A stretch of DNA of 64,000 nucleotides from CALRQJ02 sp943370285 (GCA_943370285.1 CALRQJ020000001.1:62001-126000); one strand, 5' to 3'. Shown: positions 7,889 through 16,020, counted from the stretch's first letter. Numbers and translations: made by a program. Notes: generated by a model not told the origin, from the letters alone.

Positions 7889-8372
7889 CTACGTTTTTGA
7901 CGACATAACAAATACATACAATTTCACGACCAAAAACAATTTATTATATCGGGTCGCTTTTATTGTTGACGAAACATTTTCTACCATTTCGAGAGAAGAG
8001 ATACCAAATATTTTTCAGTTAGTTATTGAAAAAACCACGGACGAGGTGGAACCTTATGACGCTAAGGTTTCTAAAACGATAGAAGACATTATTGAACGTT
8101 TCTTTCAAAAAGTAGAAAACTCATTGATTTACCTATGCTCCGACGACAATGAAAAGGCAATACAAAGACATAAAATTTTCGATAGATGGTATAGAAAGTC
8201 TGAACACAGAAGTTATGTTAAGAAAATTGACAACATAATAACTATTGAAATTGACGGACAAAATGTTCAAAAATTATACACTTCATACTTATTTCATATC
8301 GACAACCCAGCCTACGAAAAACTCATCAGCATTTACAATCAAATAGAAGCGGTACTCAACAGAGACAAATAA
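7878..8372 (+). CDS. DUF6169 family protein, normal start codon missing
   Basis: The frame from 7878 to 8372 reads YNYVFDDITNTYNFTTKNN, then LYRVAFIVDETFSTIS, EEIPNIFQLVIEK, SKTIEDIIERFF, SLIYLCSDDNEKA and FDRWYRKSE. I recognise this as DUF6169, a family of about 160 residues of unknown function. The family N-terminus normally begins with Met-Asn/Lys-Pro-Tyr just before NYVFD; here no ATG, GTG or TTG exists until a GTG at 8046, which would remove the first third of the domain. Either a start codon was lost in a small deletion, or translation begins at an unusual codon coupled to the preceding small gene. The rest is undamaged. Confidence 0.6.
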   Translation, partial: NHYNYVFDDITNTYNFTTKNNLLYRVAFIVDETFSTISREEIPNIFQLVIEKTTDEVEPYDAKVSKTIEDIIERFFQKVENSLIYLCSDDNEKAIQRHKIFDRWYRKSEHRSYVKKIDNIITIEIDGQNVQKLYTSYLFHIDNPAYEKLISIYNQIEAVLNRDK

Positions 8373-8397
8373 TAAAGCACACAACAGGTACTGTGTA

Positions 8398-8431
8398 AAA
8401 AACCAAATAAAAATTGATTTCTTTGGTTTTT
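8398..8431 (+). terminator. Hairpin after the DUF6169 gene
   Basis: AAAAACCAAA (8398-8407) pairs with TTTGGTTTTT (8422-8431) around a 14-base loop, 26 bases after the stop. The right arm itself supplies the T-rich end. AT-rich and therefore a moderate call. Confidence 0.5.
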
Positions 8432-8464
8432 CTAAGCAATAATTAGGTTAGTCTTGCAGGGGTC

Positions 8465-8757
8465 TCCTACCAAAGCCCTGTGTACTAGCCAAGGGACCCC
8501 GGCATAACCAACAATGCCCCCAATTCCAACCCCACGATTACTGCATCCTAACCCTAGGATCGATAAGTCCATACAAAATATCCGCCAATAGATTAATCAG
8601 GATAAAGAAGGCTGCGGTAACCAATACACTTCCCATCACCACGGGGAAATCTAATTTCTCTAAGGCATCAACGGTAACTTTTCCAATGCCTTTCCAGCCA
8701 AAAATATATTCTACAAAAAATGCTCCTGCCAATAATTCGGCAAACCAACCTGTAATA
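8465..8757. repeat. Original-position copy of the duplicated permease 3' segment
   Basis: This is the partner of 7385-7674. It covers the last 220 bases of the intact permease gene and about 70 bases beyond its stop. About 790 bases holding the small-ORF/DUF6169 pair separate the two copies. Confidence 0.85.
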
Positions 8758-9584
8758 GCGGTCACTACCGGGTTTAACGCATTGCGTAAAGCATGTTTAA
8801 GCACCACTACCCTTTTACTCAAACCTTTGGCATAGGCAGTACGTATAAAATCTTGATCCAATACATCTAACATAGCACTTCGGGTAAGTTGAGTAATAAT
8901 GGCCAAGGGTCGAATGCCTAAAGTAATTGCGGGTAAGATTAGATTTTTGATTTGTAACTGTCGGCCATCAAATGCATCAATGGTAAATAAACTACCTGTC
9001 ATGCTCAGTCCGGTGAAATTGTGCCAAACAAATCCAAACAAATAGGCCAACACTATCCCCATAAAAAAAGAAGGCGCCGAAATGCCCAACACACTTGCAA
9101 AAATGGCCGAAGTATCCATCCAAGTATTTTGCTTTACAGCAGCAATCACACCCAGCAAAATGCCCAATACAGTGGCTATCAACATGGCAGCAATGGCCAA
9201 TATAAAAGTACCCGGCAAAGCCTCTCCCAATACTTCACTCACTTCTTTTTTGGTTTGGTAAGACCTACGCAAATAAGGCAGCTTAATCCCCAATTTGGTA
9301 TCGCCACCTATAAAAAATCCTTTTAATTGTTTTTGTGTAATGTCTGCTGCGCTGTGCACTGCAATGGGAGAAACATCGTTGGCATACAATAAAAATTGTT
9401 TCCATTTGGGCTGGTCTAAAGCCAGCTCTTTTCTGATGTTATTGATGGTAGCACTATCGCCTGTTTGGCCAATCACCAAACGGGCAGGATCACCAAATCC
9501 TTGAAATAAAAAAAACACCAACACTACCACACCGGTTAATACCAGCATGCCATAGAGAAGTTTTTTGATGATGTAATGAATCAA
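8538..9584 (-). CDS. ABC transporter permease, DppB/OppB family
   Basis: 348 residues, the inner-membrane permease of a peptide, nickel or similar ABC importer. It has an N-terminal membrane helix (about 9-29), a long periplasmic loop typical of the family (about 30-125), then five more helices. The EAA-type loop that contacts the ATPase is visible in RTAYAKGLSKRVVVLKHALRNALNP (split here: RTAYAKGLSKR, then VVVLKHALRNALNP). No second permease, ATPase or binding protein is nearby, so partners must be elsewhere. It lies 24 bases after the MauE-like gene on the same strand. Its 3' end is duplicated at 7465-7674. Confidence 0.93.
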   Translation of the reverse strand: MIHYIIKKLLYGMLVLTGVVVLVFFLFQGFGDPARLVIGQTGDSATINNIRKELALDQPKWKQFLLYANDVSPIAVHSAADITQKQLKGFFIGGDTKLGIKLPYLRRSYQTKKEVSEVLGEALPGTFILAIAAMLIATVLGILLGVIAAVKQNTWMDTSAIFASVLGISAPSFFMGIVLAYLFGFVWHNFTGLSMTGSLFTIDAFDGRQLQIKNLILPAITLGIRPLAIITQLTRSAMLDVLDQDFIRTAYAKGLSKRVVVLKHALRNALNPVVTAITGWFAELLAGAFFVEYIFGWKGIGKVTVDALEKLDFPVVMGSVLVTAAFFILINLLADILYGLIDPRVRMQ

Positions 9585-9608
9585 GCTGAGTAATTTATGG
9601 TATGAGCA

Positions 9609-10709
9609 CTAATATTTTTCTAGCACTTTTTTCAATTTGTTGATATCATGGTAACTGTACTTGGCTTCAATATTTGCCTGTTGCATTACAAAATAAGTTG
9701 GATTGACTCTTGCCGCAGTTTTAATTGCTGTTACATCGCAAGTTAAAACAGACAAACCGGCTATAGTAGTAAAGTGCGTCAGTGCTTCAGTGGTTGCTGC
9801 AGTTGCAATGATGACAGGTATTTGCTTCTGTTTGCAAGTAGTCAGCACTTCCTCAAAATCAAGTTTCCATTCATTATAATCACTAAAATCCTTCACCATT
9901 AACATCAGAAAGCGATTGGTATTGAGTACCTGTAATGTGCTATCAAGCCCTGTTGGTGTGGTTAAAGAAAAATCGGGAATAGGTTTTACAGCATTGCCCT
10001 TCCGCACCAGTTTATCAAAACGATCAACAAATTCGTAAGCAGAATCATTAAAATCTTCGGGAAAATTAGCAGCATCAAATTCTACCATGGCACCTTTGTA
10101 TTTGTACTTAAATGTAAGCACCATACTATCTGCTGTTGCACCCTCCGGAATTTGCATTTGCTTTAAAATGTTATTACCCACTTTATAGGGCAAACAATCT
10201 ACGACTGGTAAATATTGCAATACATAAGCCTGTGCGACACTAGAAAGCGATGCACCAACAATCAAAATGGCTATTGCTATTTTGGTGGAGAAAAGTGGTT
10301 TAATTTTTTGATGCTGAAATAAAATAAATAAGACGAGTACTAATAAAATCAAATCTTTAATAAATGATTGTGCCGCTGTTAGCGGAATACAATCGCCAAA
10401 ACAACCACAGGTTTTTATCCTGCCCGAAAACAGTGCGTAGCCAGTTAAAAAAGTAAAGAAAATAATCAGCAATAATAATAACCAACTAAATAATCGCATT
10501 CGCCACCCTACAAGCACGGCAATGCCTGCTACTACTTCAAATACATTCATTAAAAGTGCAAAAGCCAATGCATAATCATCTAAAAAATGCCATCCCCACA
10601 CTTCAAAAAACTCTAGCATTTTATAGCTTAATCCTAAAGGGTCGTTTACTTTAATCAATCCAGAAAAAATGAACAAGACCCCAACGATAATTCTAGCTGC
10701 TTTAATCAT
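9609..10709 (-). CDS. MauE/DoxX-like redox-associated membrane protein (BT_3928-like)
   Basis: 366 residues. The first 150 or so form a MauE/DoxX-type four-helix membrane domain with GLIKVNDPLGLSYKMLE and a cysteine cluster KTCGCFGDC (Cys 101, 103, 107). A further helix near 150-170 leads to an extracytoplasmic C-terminal domain of about 190 residues that looks thioredoxin-like but has no CxxC. Inference: a membrane electron-transfer or disulphide-related protein. In Bacteroides, folP, a DUF1599 gene and a DoxX-like gene are neighbours; that order is kept here, but the triose-phosphate isomerase gene I would expect next is replaced by the ABC permease. Confidence 0.85.
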   Translation of the reverse strand: MIKAARIIVGVLFIFSGLIKVNDPLGLSYKMLEFFEVWGWHFLDDYALAFALLMNVFEVVAGIAVLVGWRMRLFSWLLLLLIIFFTFLTGYALFSGRIKTCGCFGDCIPLTAAQSFIKDLILLVLVLFILFQHQKIKPLFSTKIAIAILIVGASLSSVAQAYVLQYLPVVDCLPYKVGNNILKQMQIPEGATADSMVLTFKYKYKGAMVEFDAANFPEDFNDSAYEFVDRFDKLVRKGNAVKPIPDFSLTTPTGLDSTLQVLNTNRFLMLMVKDFSDYNEWKLDFEEVLTTCKQKQIPVIIATAATTEALTHFTTIAGLSVLTCDVTAIKTAARVNPTYFVMQQANIEAKYSYHDINKLKKVLEKY

Positions 10710-10741
10710 GCTATATGCCTTAAATAATGAATAGAAAATGC

Positions 10742-11290
10742 TTACCCTTGATGTTTCCCTTCTTCAATTAATATCAATCCAAAAATGGCGTAATTGATGA
10801 TATCAGCATAGTTGGCATCTATACCTTCGCTAATGATTGTTTTACCATCATTGGCCAAAATTTGTCTGATGCGTAATAATTTTACCAATATCAAATCCAC
10901 AAAACTTTCCTGACTCATATCTCTCCAAGCTTCGCCATAATCGTGGTTTTTAGCTTGCATCAATTGCCTTGTCATAGTGGCAAAGTTGTTATACAGCGTA
11001 GCTGATTCATCTTCCGATAAATCTTCGATAGCAGGTTTACCTTTTTCTAATTGAATCAATCCAATGATACCATAATTTACAATCGCTTTCAACTCACCAC
11101 CTACGCTATCACCAACTTTATTGGCTTGTTTTTCTTGAATTGTTCTGATACGTAACGCTTTTATAAATAGCTGATCTACTACCGAAATTGTTCTTAATAC
11201 TCGCCAAGATGTACCATAATCTTTTATCTTTTTCAAGAAAATATCTTTACAAGAGGCCACCACTTTATCATATTGCTGATTCGTATCCAT
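10742..11290 (-). CDS. DUF1599 domain-containing protein
   Basis: 182 residues from the ATG at 11290; the longer reading starts at a TTG (11320) and is less likely. The sequence holds two similar halves, each with a KDYG(T/E)xWR motif (IKDYGTSWRVLR near the start, NHDYGEAWRDMS later) and a following helix ending in LLRIRQI or LRIRTI. This doubled DUF1599 unit is characteristic of Bacteroidota. Function is unknown; the helical fold hints at a nucleotide pyrophosphohydrolase-like relation, which I cannot confirm. It is divergent from folP, 48 bases apart, and heads the operon with the MauE-like protein and the permease. Confidence 0.88.
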   Translation of the reverse strand: MDTNQQYDKVVASCKDIFLKKIKDYGTSWRVLRTISVVDQLFIKALRIRTIQEKQANKVGDSVGGELKAIVNYGIIGLIQLEKGKPAIEDLSEDESATLYNNFATMTRQLMQAKNHDYGEAWRDMSQESFVDLILVKLLRIRQILANDGKTIISEGIDANYADIINYAIFGLILIEEGKHQG

Positions 11291-11338
11291 GTTGCTTATG
11301 CTGCTGTTTGTATATTGCAAGATAAATGAAACAATAGA

Positions 11339-12190
11339 ATGTTTACCATCAATTGTAAAGGAAGGTTATTGTTGATAGATAAGCCCATCGTTATGGGCAT
11401 CATCAACACCACACCCGATTCTTTTTTCAGCGGCAGCAGAAAGCAAGAAACTACCGAAATAGTAGCATTGGCAAAAGCTATGCTTGAAGCCGGCGCTACC
11501 ATTTTAGACCTTGGCGGACAAAGCACTAGACCGGGTAGTGAACCAATAGGTGCTGATGAAGAAATGGAAAGAGTTGTTCCCGGTATATCGGCTGTAAAAG
11601 CAGCATTTCCCGATAGTTATATTTCAATTGATACTTATCATGCATCGGTTGCTAAAGCGGCAGTTATTGCCGGTGCAGATATGGTTAACGATATAAGTGG
11701 CGGCACAATGGATGAAGCTATGCTTTCGACTGTTGCCGAGTTACAAGTACCTTTTATTTGTATGCATATGAAGGGAACGCCACAAACCATGCAACATCTA
11801 CCTGAATATCAGAATGTAACTAGTGAGGTGTTAGATTTCTTCATTCATCAAGTGGAAAAATGTAGATTGGCAGGCATTCATGATGTGATTGTTGACCCCG
11901 GATTTGGCTTTGGCAAAACCATCAATCATAATTTTCAACTTTTAAAAACATTGTCTGTTTTTGATATACTAAATAAGCCGATTTTATTAGGCATATCCAG
12001 AAAATCATCCATTTATAAAACACTTGGTGTTACCGCAGCAGAAGCATTAAATGGCAGTACCGTTTTACATACTATCGGCTTACTCAATGGAGCACACATT
12101 CTTAGAGTGCATGATGTGAAAGAAGCGATGGAAGTGGTTAAGTTAGTAGAAGTCTATCAAGCTACAGCAATAAAAAAGGCTGAGCAATAA
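11339..12190 (+). CDS. folP: Dihydropteroate synthase
   Basis: 283 residues, a TIM-barrel enzyme of folate synthesis joining p-aminobenzoate to dihydropterin pyrophosphate. Signatures are complete: MGIINTTPDSFFSG (first pterin-binding motif), GATILDLGGQSTRPGS (second), VNDISGG, CMHMKGTPQTMQ, VDPGFGFGKT and LLGISRKS. Length and order match the family. It is transcribed away from the DUF1599 operon, and the last codons overlap a hairpin that probably ends transcription. Confidence 0.97.
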   Translation: MFTINCKGRLLLIDKPIVMGIINTTPDSFFSGSRKQETTEIVALAKAMLEAGATILDLGGQSTRPGSEPIGADEEMERVVPGISAVKAAFPDSYISIDTYHASVAKAAVIAGADMVNDISGGTMDEAMLSTVAELQVPFICMHMKGTPQTMQHLPEYQNVTSEVLDFFIHQVEKCRLAGIHDVIVDPGFGFGKTINHNFQLLKTLSVFDILNKPILLGISRKSSIYKTLGVTAAEALNGSTVLHTIGLLNGAHILRVHDVKEAMEVVKLVEVYQATAIKKAEQ

Positions 12191-12200
12191 AGCCCAGCCT
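12177..12200. terminator. Bidirectional terminator overlapping the folP stop
   Basis: AGGCTGaGC (12177-12185) pairs with GCcCAGCCT (12192-12200) with one mismatch and a 6-base loop. Read leftward the stem is followed by six T, so it should end the FKBP transcript; the folP stop codon lies inside the loop. Converging genes share it. Confidence 0.65.
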
Positions 12201-12221
12201 CTGCTACAAAAATCTATTTTT

Positions 12222-13148
12222 TTAAAATGGTCGTTTGCCCGTACTATCTACAGGTTGTACAAACGGTTGTTGTGTTTTTACATCTAACACCATCACATCA
12301 AACATTAAATGTGAAAAGGCAGGAATTTCGGGACTTGCACCGGCTGCATCTTTTTTCTGACCGCCATATGCTTGCATAGATGGTGCAAAAATTCGACCTT
12401 TACCCCCCTTGCCAAAAAAGGCAAAACCTTCGTCCCATGCCCTAATCACTTGACCCTGACCCACCATAAATTCAAACGGTGCATCATGGCCAAAACTACC
12501 GCCGACATTACTATCAAATGGACGATTGTCTTTCATAAAACGACCGGTGTATTTTACCGAAACAATTTTACCGGAATCTCCTTTTATACCTGTGCCGGGT
12601 TCAATAACTTCTACCCAAGTTCCATTCTTTGTTTTTTGGGCTTTGATATTATTTTTCTTGATATAATCTTCTACCCATTTTTGATCAGCTGCTAAAAATT
12701 TTTGTTTTTCTTTTTCTAAATCAGCTTTCTGGTCAGCCTCATTATCAAAAACAGCTAAAATTTTGATACGAGTGATAATCATATCTCTCCTATTCAACAA
12801 CTGATTATAATTCCATGCACCCCATTTAACCATAGAATCTACTTGTGCAACGGTAATTAAACTATCGCCAACACGGCATTTGGTGAGTACTTCAGTAAAG
12901 TCATGTGATTTTTTACCACTATCTACCATTTGATACACCGGCATATAATCAAAAGTGCTGGTTAAAATACTGTCTTTACCAGCCAATACAATTTCGCCAT
13001 GCAACTTAATCATCTGCCCCGCTTTCAATTGTTTGCCTTTTCCATCGCTGATGATTTTATAGGCAAGGCCAGTTGGTGTTTTGTCGTAGCCCATGTTGCA
13101 TCCGCCGATAATGGCCATCAATGCCAATGCAAAAACTAGTTTTTTCAT
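12222..13148 (-). CDS. FKBP-type peptidyl-prolyl isomerase lipoprotein
   Basis: 308 residues. Signal peptide with lipobox IGGC (Cys 17 or close) predicts a periplasm-facing lipoprotein. The C-terminal FKBP domain (about 180-295) shows VSVKYTGRF-like strands (IVSVKYTGRFM), FDSN, FEFMVGQGQVIRAWDEGF and a final FDVMVLDV strand. The N-terminal 110 residues look like a degenerate second FKBP unit (YKIISDGKGKQLKAGQMIKLH, 20 residues or so) joined by a Lys-rich linker. Role: folding of envelope proteins by proline isomerisation. It follows the DHH phosphoesterase gene by 7 bases, so the two are probably co-transcribed. Confidence 0.92.
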   Translation of the reverse strand: MKKLVFALALMAIIGGCNMGYDKTPTGLAYKIISDGKGKQLKAGQMIKLHGEIVLAGKDSILTSTFDYMPVYQMVDSGKKSHDFTEVLTKCRVGDSLITVAQVDSMVKWGAWNYNQLLNRRDMIITRIKILAVFDNEADQKADLEKEKQKFLAADQKWVEDYIKKNNIKAQKTKNGTWVEVIEPGTGIKGDSGKIVSVKYTGRFMKDNRPFDSNVGGSFGHDAPFEFMVGQGQVIRAWDEGFAFFGKGGKGRIFAPSMQAYGGQKKDAAGASPEIPAFSHLMFDVMVLDVKTQQPFVQPVDSTGKRPF

Positions 13149-13155
13149 ATTGCTA

Positions 13156-14196
13156 TTATTGTAATTGTCCTTCGTATTGTTTTAGTACTTGTACAAATTT
13201 ATTGGCGGTATTTTCTAAGCTGTCGCTACTTCTTCCACCTGCAGCATTAAAATGACCACCACCTTCAAAATGTGTTCTTGCAAATGTATTTACATCAAAA
13301 TTACCTTTGCTACGGAAACTCCATTTTCTTTCTTCATCTCTATCAATGACCAATCCGGCAAATTTTATTCCTTCAATGGTGAGTAAGTAATTTACAAGTC
13401 CTTCCGAATCACCGGTTTTAATATCATATTTCAATAAATCGCTTTTAGGAATCGCCATCATGGCCGTATTGTATTCGTAAAATACTTCTAACCGATTCAA
13501 CAATGCATTACCTATAAATCGAAGTCTATTTTCTAAAAAGTTGTCGTAGATATTATCATGCACTAAAGTGTGTTGCAATCCTACATCTTTCAAATGTGCA
13601 ATCAATCGATGCACAGAGGCAGTGGTTGAAGCAAAACGGAATGAACCGGTATCGGTCATAACGCCGGTATAAATGCATTGAGCAATATCCAAATTCAATT
13701 TTTCGGCATGGCCGGAATCCACAATAAAATCATACACCATTTCGCAAGTAGAACTTTTTCCGGTATCGCTTACACCGTAGGTAAAAACGGCTACCTGTGG
13801 TTGTTCGTGATGATCAATCAATATGCGTTTGCCCGGAGCTGCTGCCAAAAAAGTTTCCATGTGTTTGGTACGGTGTAACACATTAAAATCGAGACAAAAC
13901 AGCCAATCTGCCTTATTAATGATTTGTATAGATTGTTCCTTATGTTTTTCAAAATCAATTACTTGGTTACAACCGGGCATCCAATTTAAAAAATTGGCCC
14001 AATTGGTGGGAGAAATAACCGTTACTTGATGGCCAAACTGAACTAAAAAATGATATAACCCTAACATAGAGCCCATGGCATCGCCATCCGGCTTTTGATG
14101 AGCAGTAATGACAATAGAGGCAGGAGTATTCAAAAACGGGAAAAAAGCGCTGATGGGTTGCATAATATGGCTGCAAATTTGCTGTTTTAGTACCAT
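13156..14196 (-). CDS. DHH-family phosphoesterase (NrnA/pAp phosphatase-like)
   Basis: 346 residues. The DHH domain shows AHQKPDGDAMGSMLG, a metal-ligand Asp in LFCLDFN, and the name motif in LIDHHEQP; TGVMTDTGSF gives another ligand. The C-terminal DHHA1 domain ends with GGHFNAAGG. The family degrades very short RNAs (nanoRNase) and dephosphorylates 3'-phosphoadenosine 5'-phosphate. An ATG at 14163, 11 codons in, gives MQPISAFFPF and may be the true start, since the first 11 residues are not part of the fold. It is the first gene of a pair with the FKBP lipoprotein. Confidence 0.92.
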   Translation of the reverse strand: MVLKQQICSHIMQPISAFFPFLNTPASIVITAHQKPDGDAMGSMLGLYHFLVQFGHQVTVISPTNWANFLNWMPGCNQVIDFEKHKEQSIQIINKADWLFCLDFNVLHRTKHMETFLAAAPGKRILIDHHEQPQVAVFTYGVSDTGKSSTCEMVYDFIVDSGHAEKLNLDIAQCIYTGVMTDTGSFRFASTTASVHRLIAHLKDVGLQHTLVHDNIYDNFLENRLRFIGNALLNRLEVFYEYNTAMMAIPKSDLLKYDIKTGDSEGLVNYLLTIEGIKFAGLVIDRDEERKWSFRSKGNFDVNTFARTHFEGGGHFNAAGGRSSDSLENTANKFVQVLKQYEGQLQ

Positions 14197-14245
14197 TCGC
14201 TCAAATACAATTTTAAAATCTTAACAAATTGGAACCCAAAAATGC

Positions 14246-14275
14246 TTGATTGGCTGATTAATTGAGTTACTTTTG
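14246..14275 (+). promoter_or_regulatory. ndk promoter, Bacteroidota type
   Basis: TTG (14246-14248) stands 19 bases before TACTTTTG (14268-14275), matching the -33 and -7 elements (TTG, N19-21, TAnnTTTG) of Bacteroidota housekeeping promoters. The ndk ATG is 20 bases further on. Confidence 0.7.
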
Positions 14276-14294
14276 CGGACGCTAAAACAAGGAT

Positions 14295-14711
14295 ATGAGC
14301 AATCAAACATTTACCATGATTAAGCCGGATGCAACCGCTAAAGGTTATACCGGTGCTATTTTAGACCAGATTATTAAAGCAGGTTTTACTGTAAAAGCAA
14401 TGAAGTGGACAAAATTGTCTGCCGAAAAAGCCGGCGAATTTTATGCGGTGCATAAAGAAAGACCTTTTTACGGTGAACTAGTAGAGTTTATGAGCAGCGG
14501 ACCAATCGTTGCAGCAGTATTGGAAAAAGACAATGCCGTTGCTGATTTCAGAAAGTTGATTGGTGCAACTAACCCTGCCCAAGCCGAAGAAGGTACTATT
14601 CGTAAGCAATTTGCTGCCTCTGTAGGTGAAAATGCCGTTCATGGCAGTGACAGTGACGAAAATGCTATCATCGAAAGCGATTTCTTTTTCTCTAAATTAG
14701 AACGTTTCTAA
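14295..14711 (+). CDS. ndk: Nucleoside diphosphate kinase
   Basis: 138 residues, the cytoplasmic enzyme that moves phosphate from ATP to other nucleoside diphosphates through a phospho-histidine. It opens with QTFTMIKPDATAKG, and the active-site His is in NAVHGSDSDENA near residue 117. GPIVAAVLEKDNAV and GATNPAQAEEGTIR are also typical. Length is standard. It stands alone between its own promoter and a bidirectional terminator. Confidence 0.98.
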   Translation: MSNQTFTMIKPDATAKGYTGAILDQIIKAGFTVKAMKWTKLSAEKAGEFYAVHKERPFYGELVEFMSSGPIVAAVLEKDNAVADFRKLIGATNPAQAEEGTIRKQFAASVGENAVHGSDSDENAIIESDFFFSKLERF

Positions 14712-14731
14712 CCTCTGTTTGAGGAATAAAT

Positions 14732-14768
14732 AAAAAAGCCAGCTACTTTATTGATAGCTGGCTTTTTT
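14732..14768. terminator. Bidirectional terminator between ndk and serA
   Basis: AAAAAAGCCAGCTA (14732-14745) pairs perfectly with TAGCTGGCTTTTTT (14755-14768) around a 9-base loop. A/T tracts on both sides make it work for both converging genes. Confidence 0.9.
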
Positions 14769-14787
14769 ATGTAGACTCGTTTCTATG

Positions 14788-16020
14788 TTAATATAGCATT
14801 CTCACTTTGATGGTTTCCTTTACTTCTCTCAATAATTCTAATGCTTTGTTAGAGAGTTTTTTGTCGATGTCTAATACTACGTATCCAATCTCCTCATTCG
14901 TTTTCAAATACTGACCCAAAATATTGATTTTATGGTTGGATAGAGTGGTGTTGATGGCACTCAAAACCCCCGGTCTATTATTGTGAATATGTAAAATGCG
15001 GTGAGCAGTTTCTACCGGCGGCAAACTGATGGCCGGCACCGTATGAGAACCATAGCTGATGCCTTTTTCTAAATACTCAAATAATTTAGCACTTACATCA
15101 TCGCCAATATTTTGCTGTGCTTCTTCGGTACTGCCGCCTACATGTGGCGTTAACAGCACATTCGATAAACCTTGCAAAGGACTGGTAAATGAGTCGCCGT
15201 TTTTTTCTGGCTCCCAAGGGAAAACATCAATGGCTGCACCACCTAAATTACCTTCTTCTAAATGTTTTGCCAAAGCCGGCAAATCAACCACTTCACCCCT
15301 AGCATAATTAATCAAAATGGCGCCTTGCTTAAAATATTTAAGGTTTGATTTATTGATGAGATTTTTTGTGAGTGCCGTTTCCGGTACATGTAAAGAAACA
15401 ATATCTGACTGTTGTAATAATTCTTTCAAACTCTTTACAGCACTGGCATTACCTAAAGGTAATTTGGTTTCGATATCGTAAAAAACAACTTTCATCCCCA
15501 ATGATTCTGCTAATACACTTAATTGAGAACCAATATTACCATAGCCAACAAGACCAAGCGTTTTGCCCCTTAATTCATAACTACCTTTAGCTTCTTTCAA
15601 CCAAATCCCTTTATGGGCGGCATTGTTTTTATCAATAATTTTTCTAATTAATAATATCGAAGCACCAATCACTAGTTCTGCCACACTTCTGGTATTACTA
15701 TACGGCGCATTAAAAACGGCTACCCCTTTTTTAGTAGCTGCTTTTAAATTAACTTGGTTAACACCGATACAAAAACAACCAATGGCTTGTAATTTATTCG
15801 CTGCTTCTAACACCTTTGCGGTGATTTGGGTTTTTGATCTAATTCCAATTAAATGAACATCTTTGATTGCTTTAATCAATTCTGCTTCACTCAAAGCCCC
15901 GCTTAACTTTTTCACATTAACATAGCCATGTTCTTTAAACCGCTGAACGGCTCGGTCACTAATATTTTCTAGAAAAAGAATATTGATTTTTTGTTTGGGA
16001 TAACTGGTTGTTTTTTCCAT
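14788..16020 (-). CDS. serA: D-3-phosphoglycerate dehydrogenase
   Basis: 410 residues, the first step of serine synthesis (3-phosphoglycerate to 3-phosphohydroxypyruvate). Catalytic domain with NAD-binding GLVGYGNIGSQL; the catalytic Arg and Glu are in INYARGEVVD and the following helices; the His is in LTPHVGGSTEEAQ. The C-terminal ACT domain (about 335-410; HNNRPGVLSAINTTLS) would bind serine for feedback control. Length and layout match the E. coli-type enzyme. It is a single gene ending at the shared terminator with ndk. Confidence 0.96.
   Translation of the reverse strand: MEKTTSYPKQKINILFLENISDRAVQRFKEHGYVNVKKLSGALSEAELIKAIKDVHLIGIRSKTQITAKVLEAANKLQAIGCFCIGVNQVNLKAATKKGVAVFNAPYSNTRSVAELVIGASILLIRKIIDKNNAAHKGIWLKEAKGSYELRGKTLGLVGYGNIGSQLSVLAESLGMKVVFYDIETKLPLGNASAVKSLKELLQQSDIVSLHVPETALTKNLINKSNLKYFKQGAILINYARGEVVDLPALAKHLEEGNLGGAAIDVFPWEPEKNGDSFTSPLQGLSNVLLTPHVGGSTEEAQQNIGDDVSAKLFEYLEKGISYGSHTVPAISLPPVETAHRILHIHNNRPGVLSAINTTLSNHKINILGQYLKTNEEIGYVVLDIDKKLSNKALELLREVKETIKVRMLY

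Noticed and set aside
7684..7917. Minus-strand open frame of 77 residues opposite the small basic gene
   Set aside because: It mirrors the small gene and the start of the DUF6169 frame, which have recognisable protein sequence.
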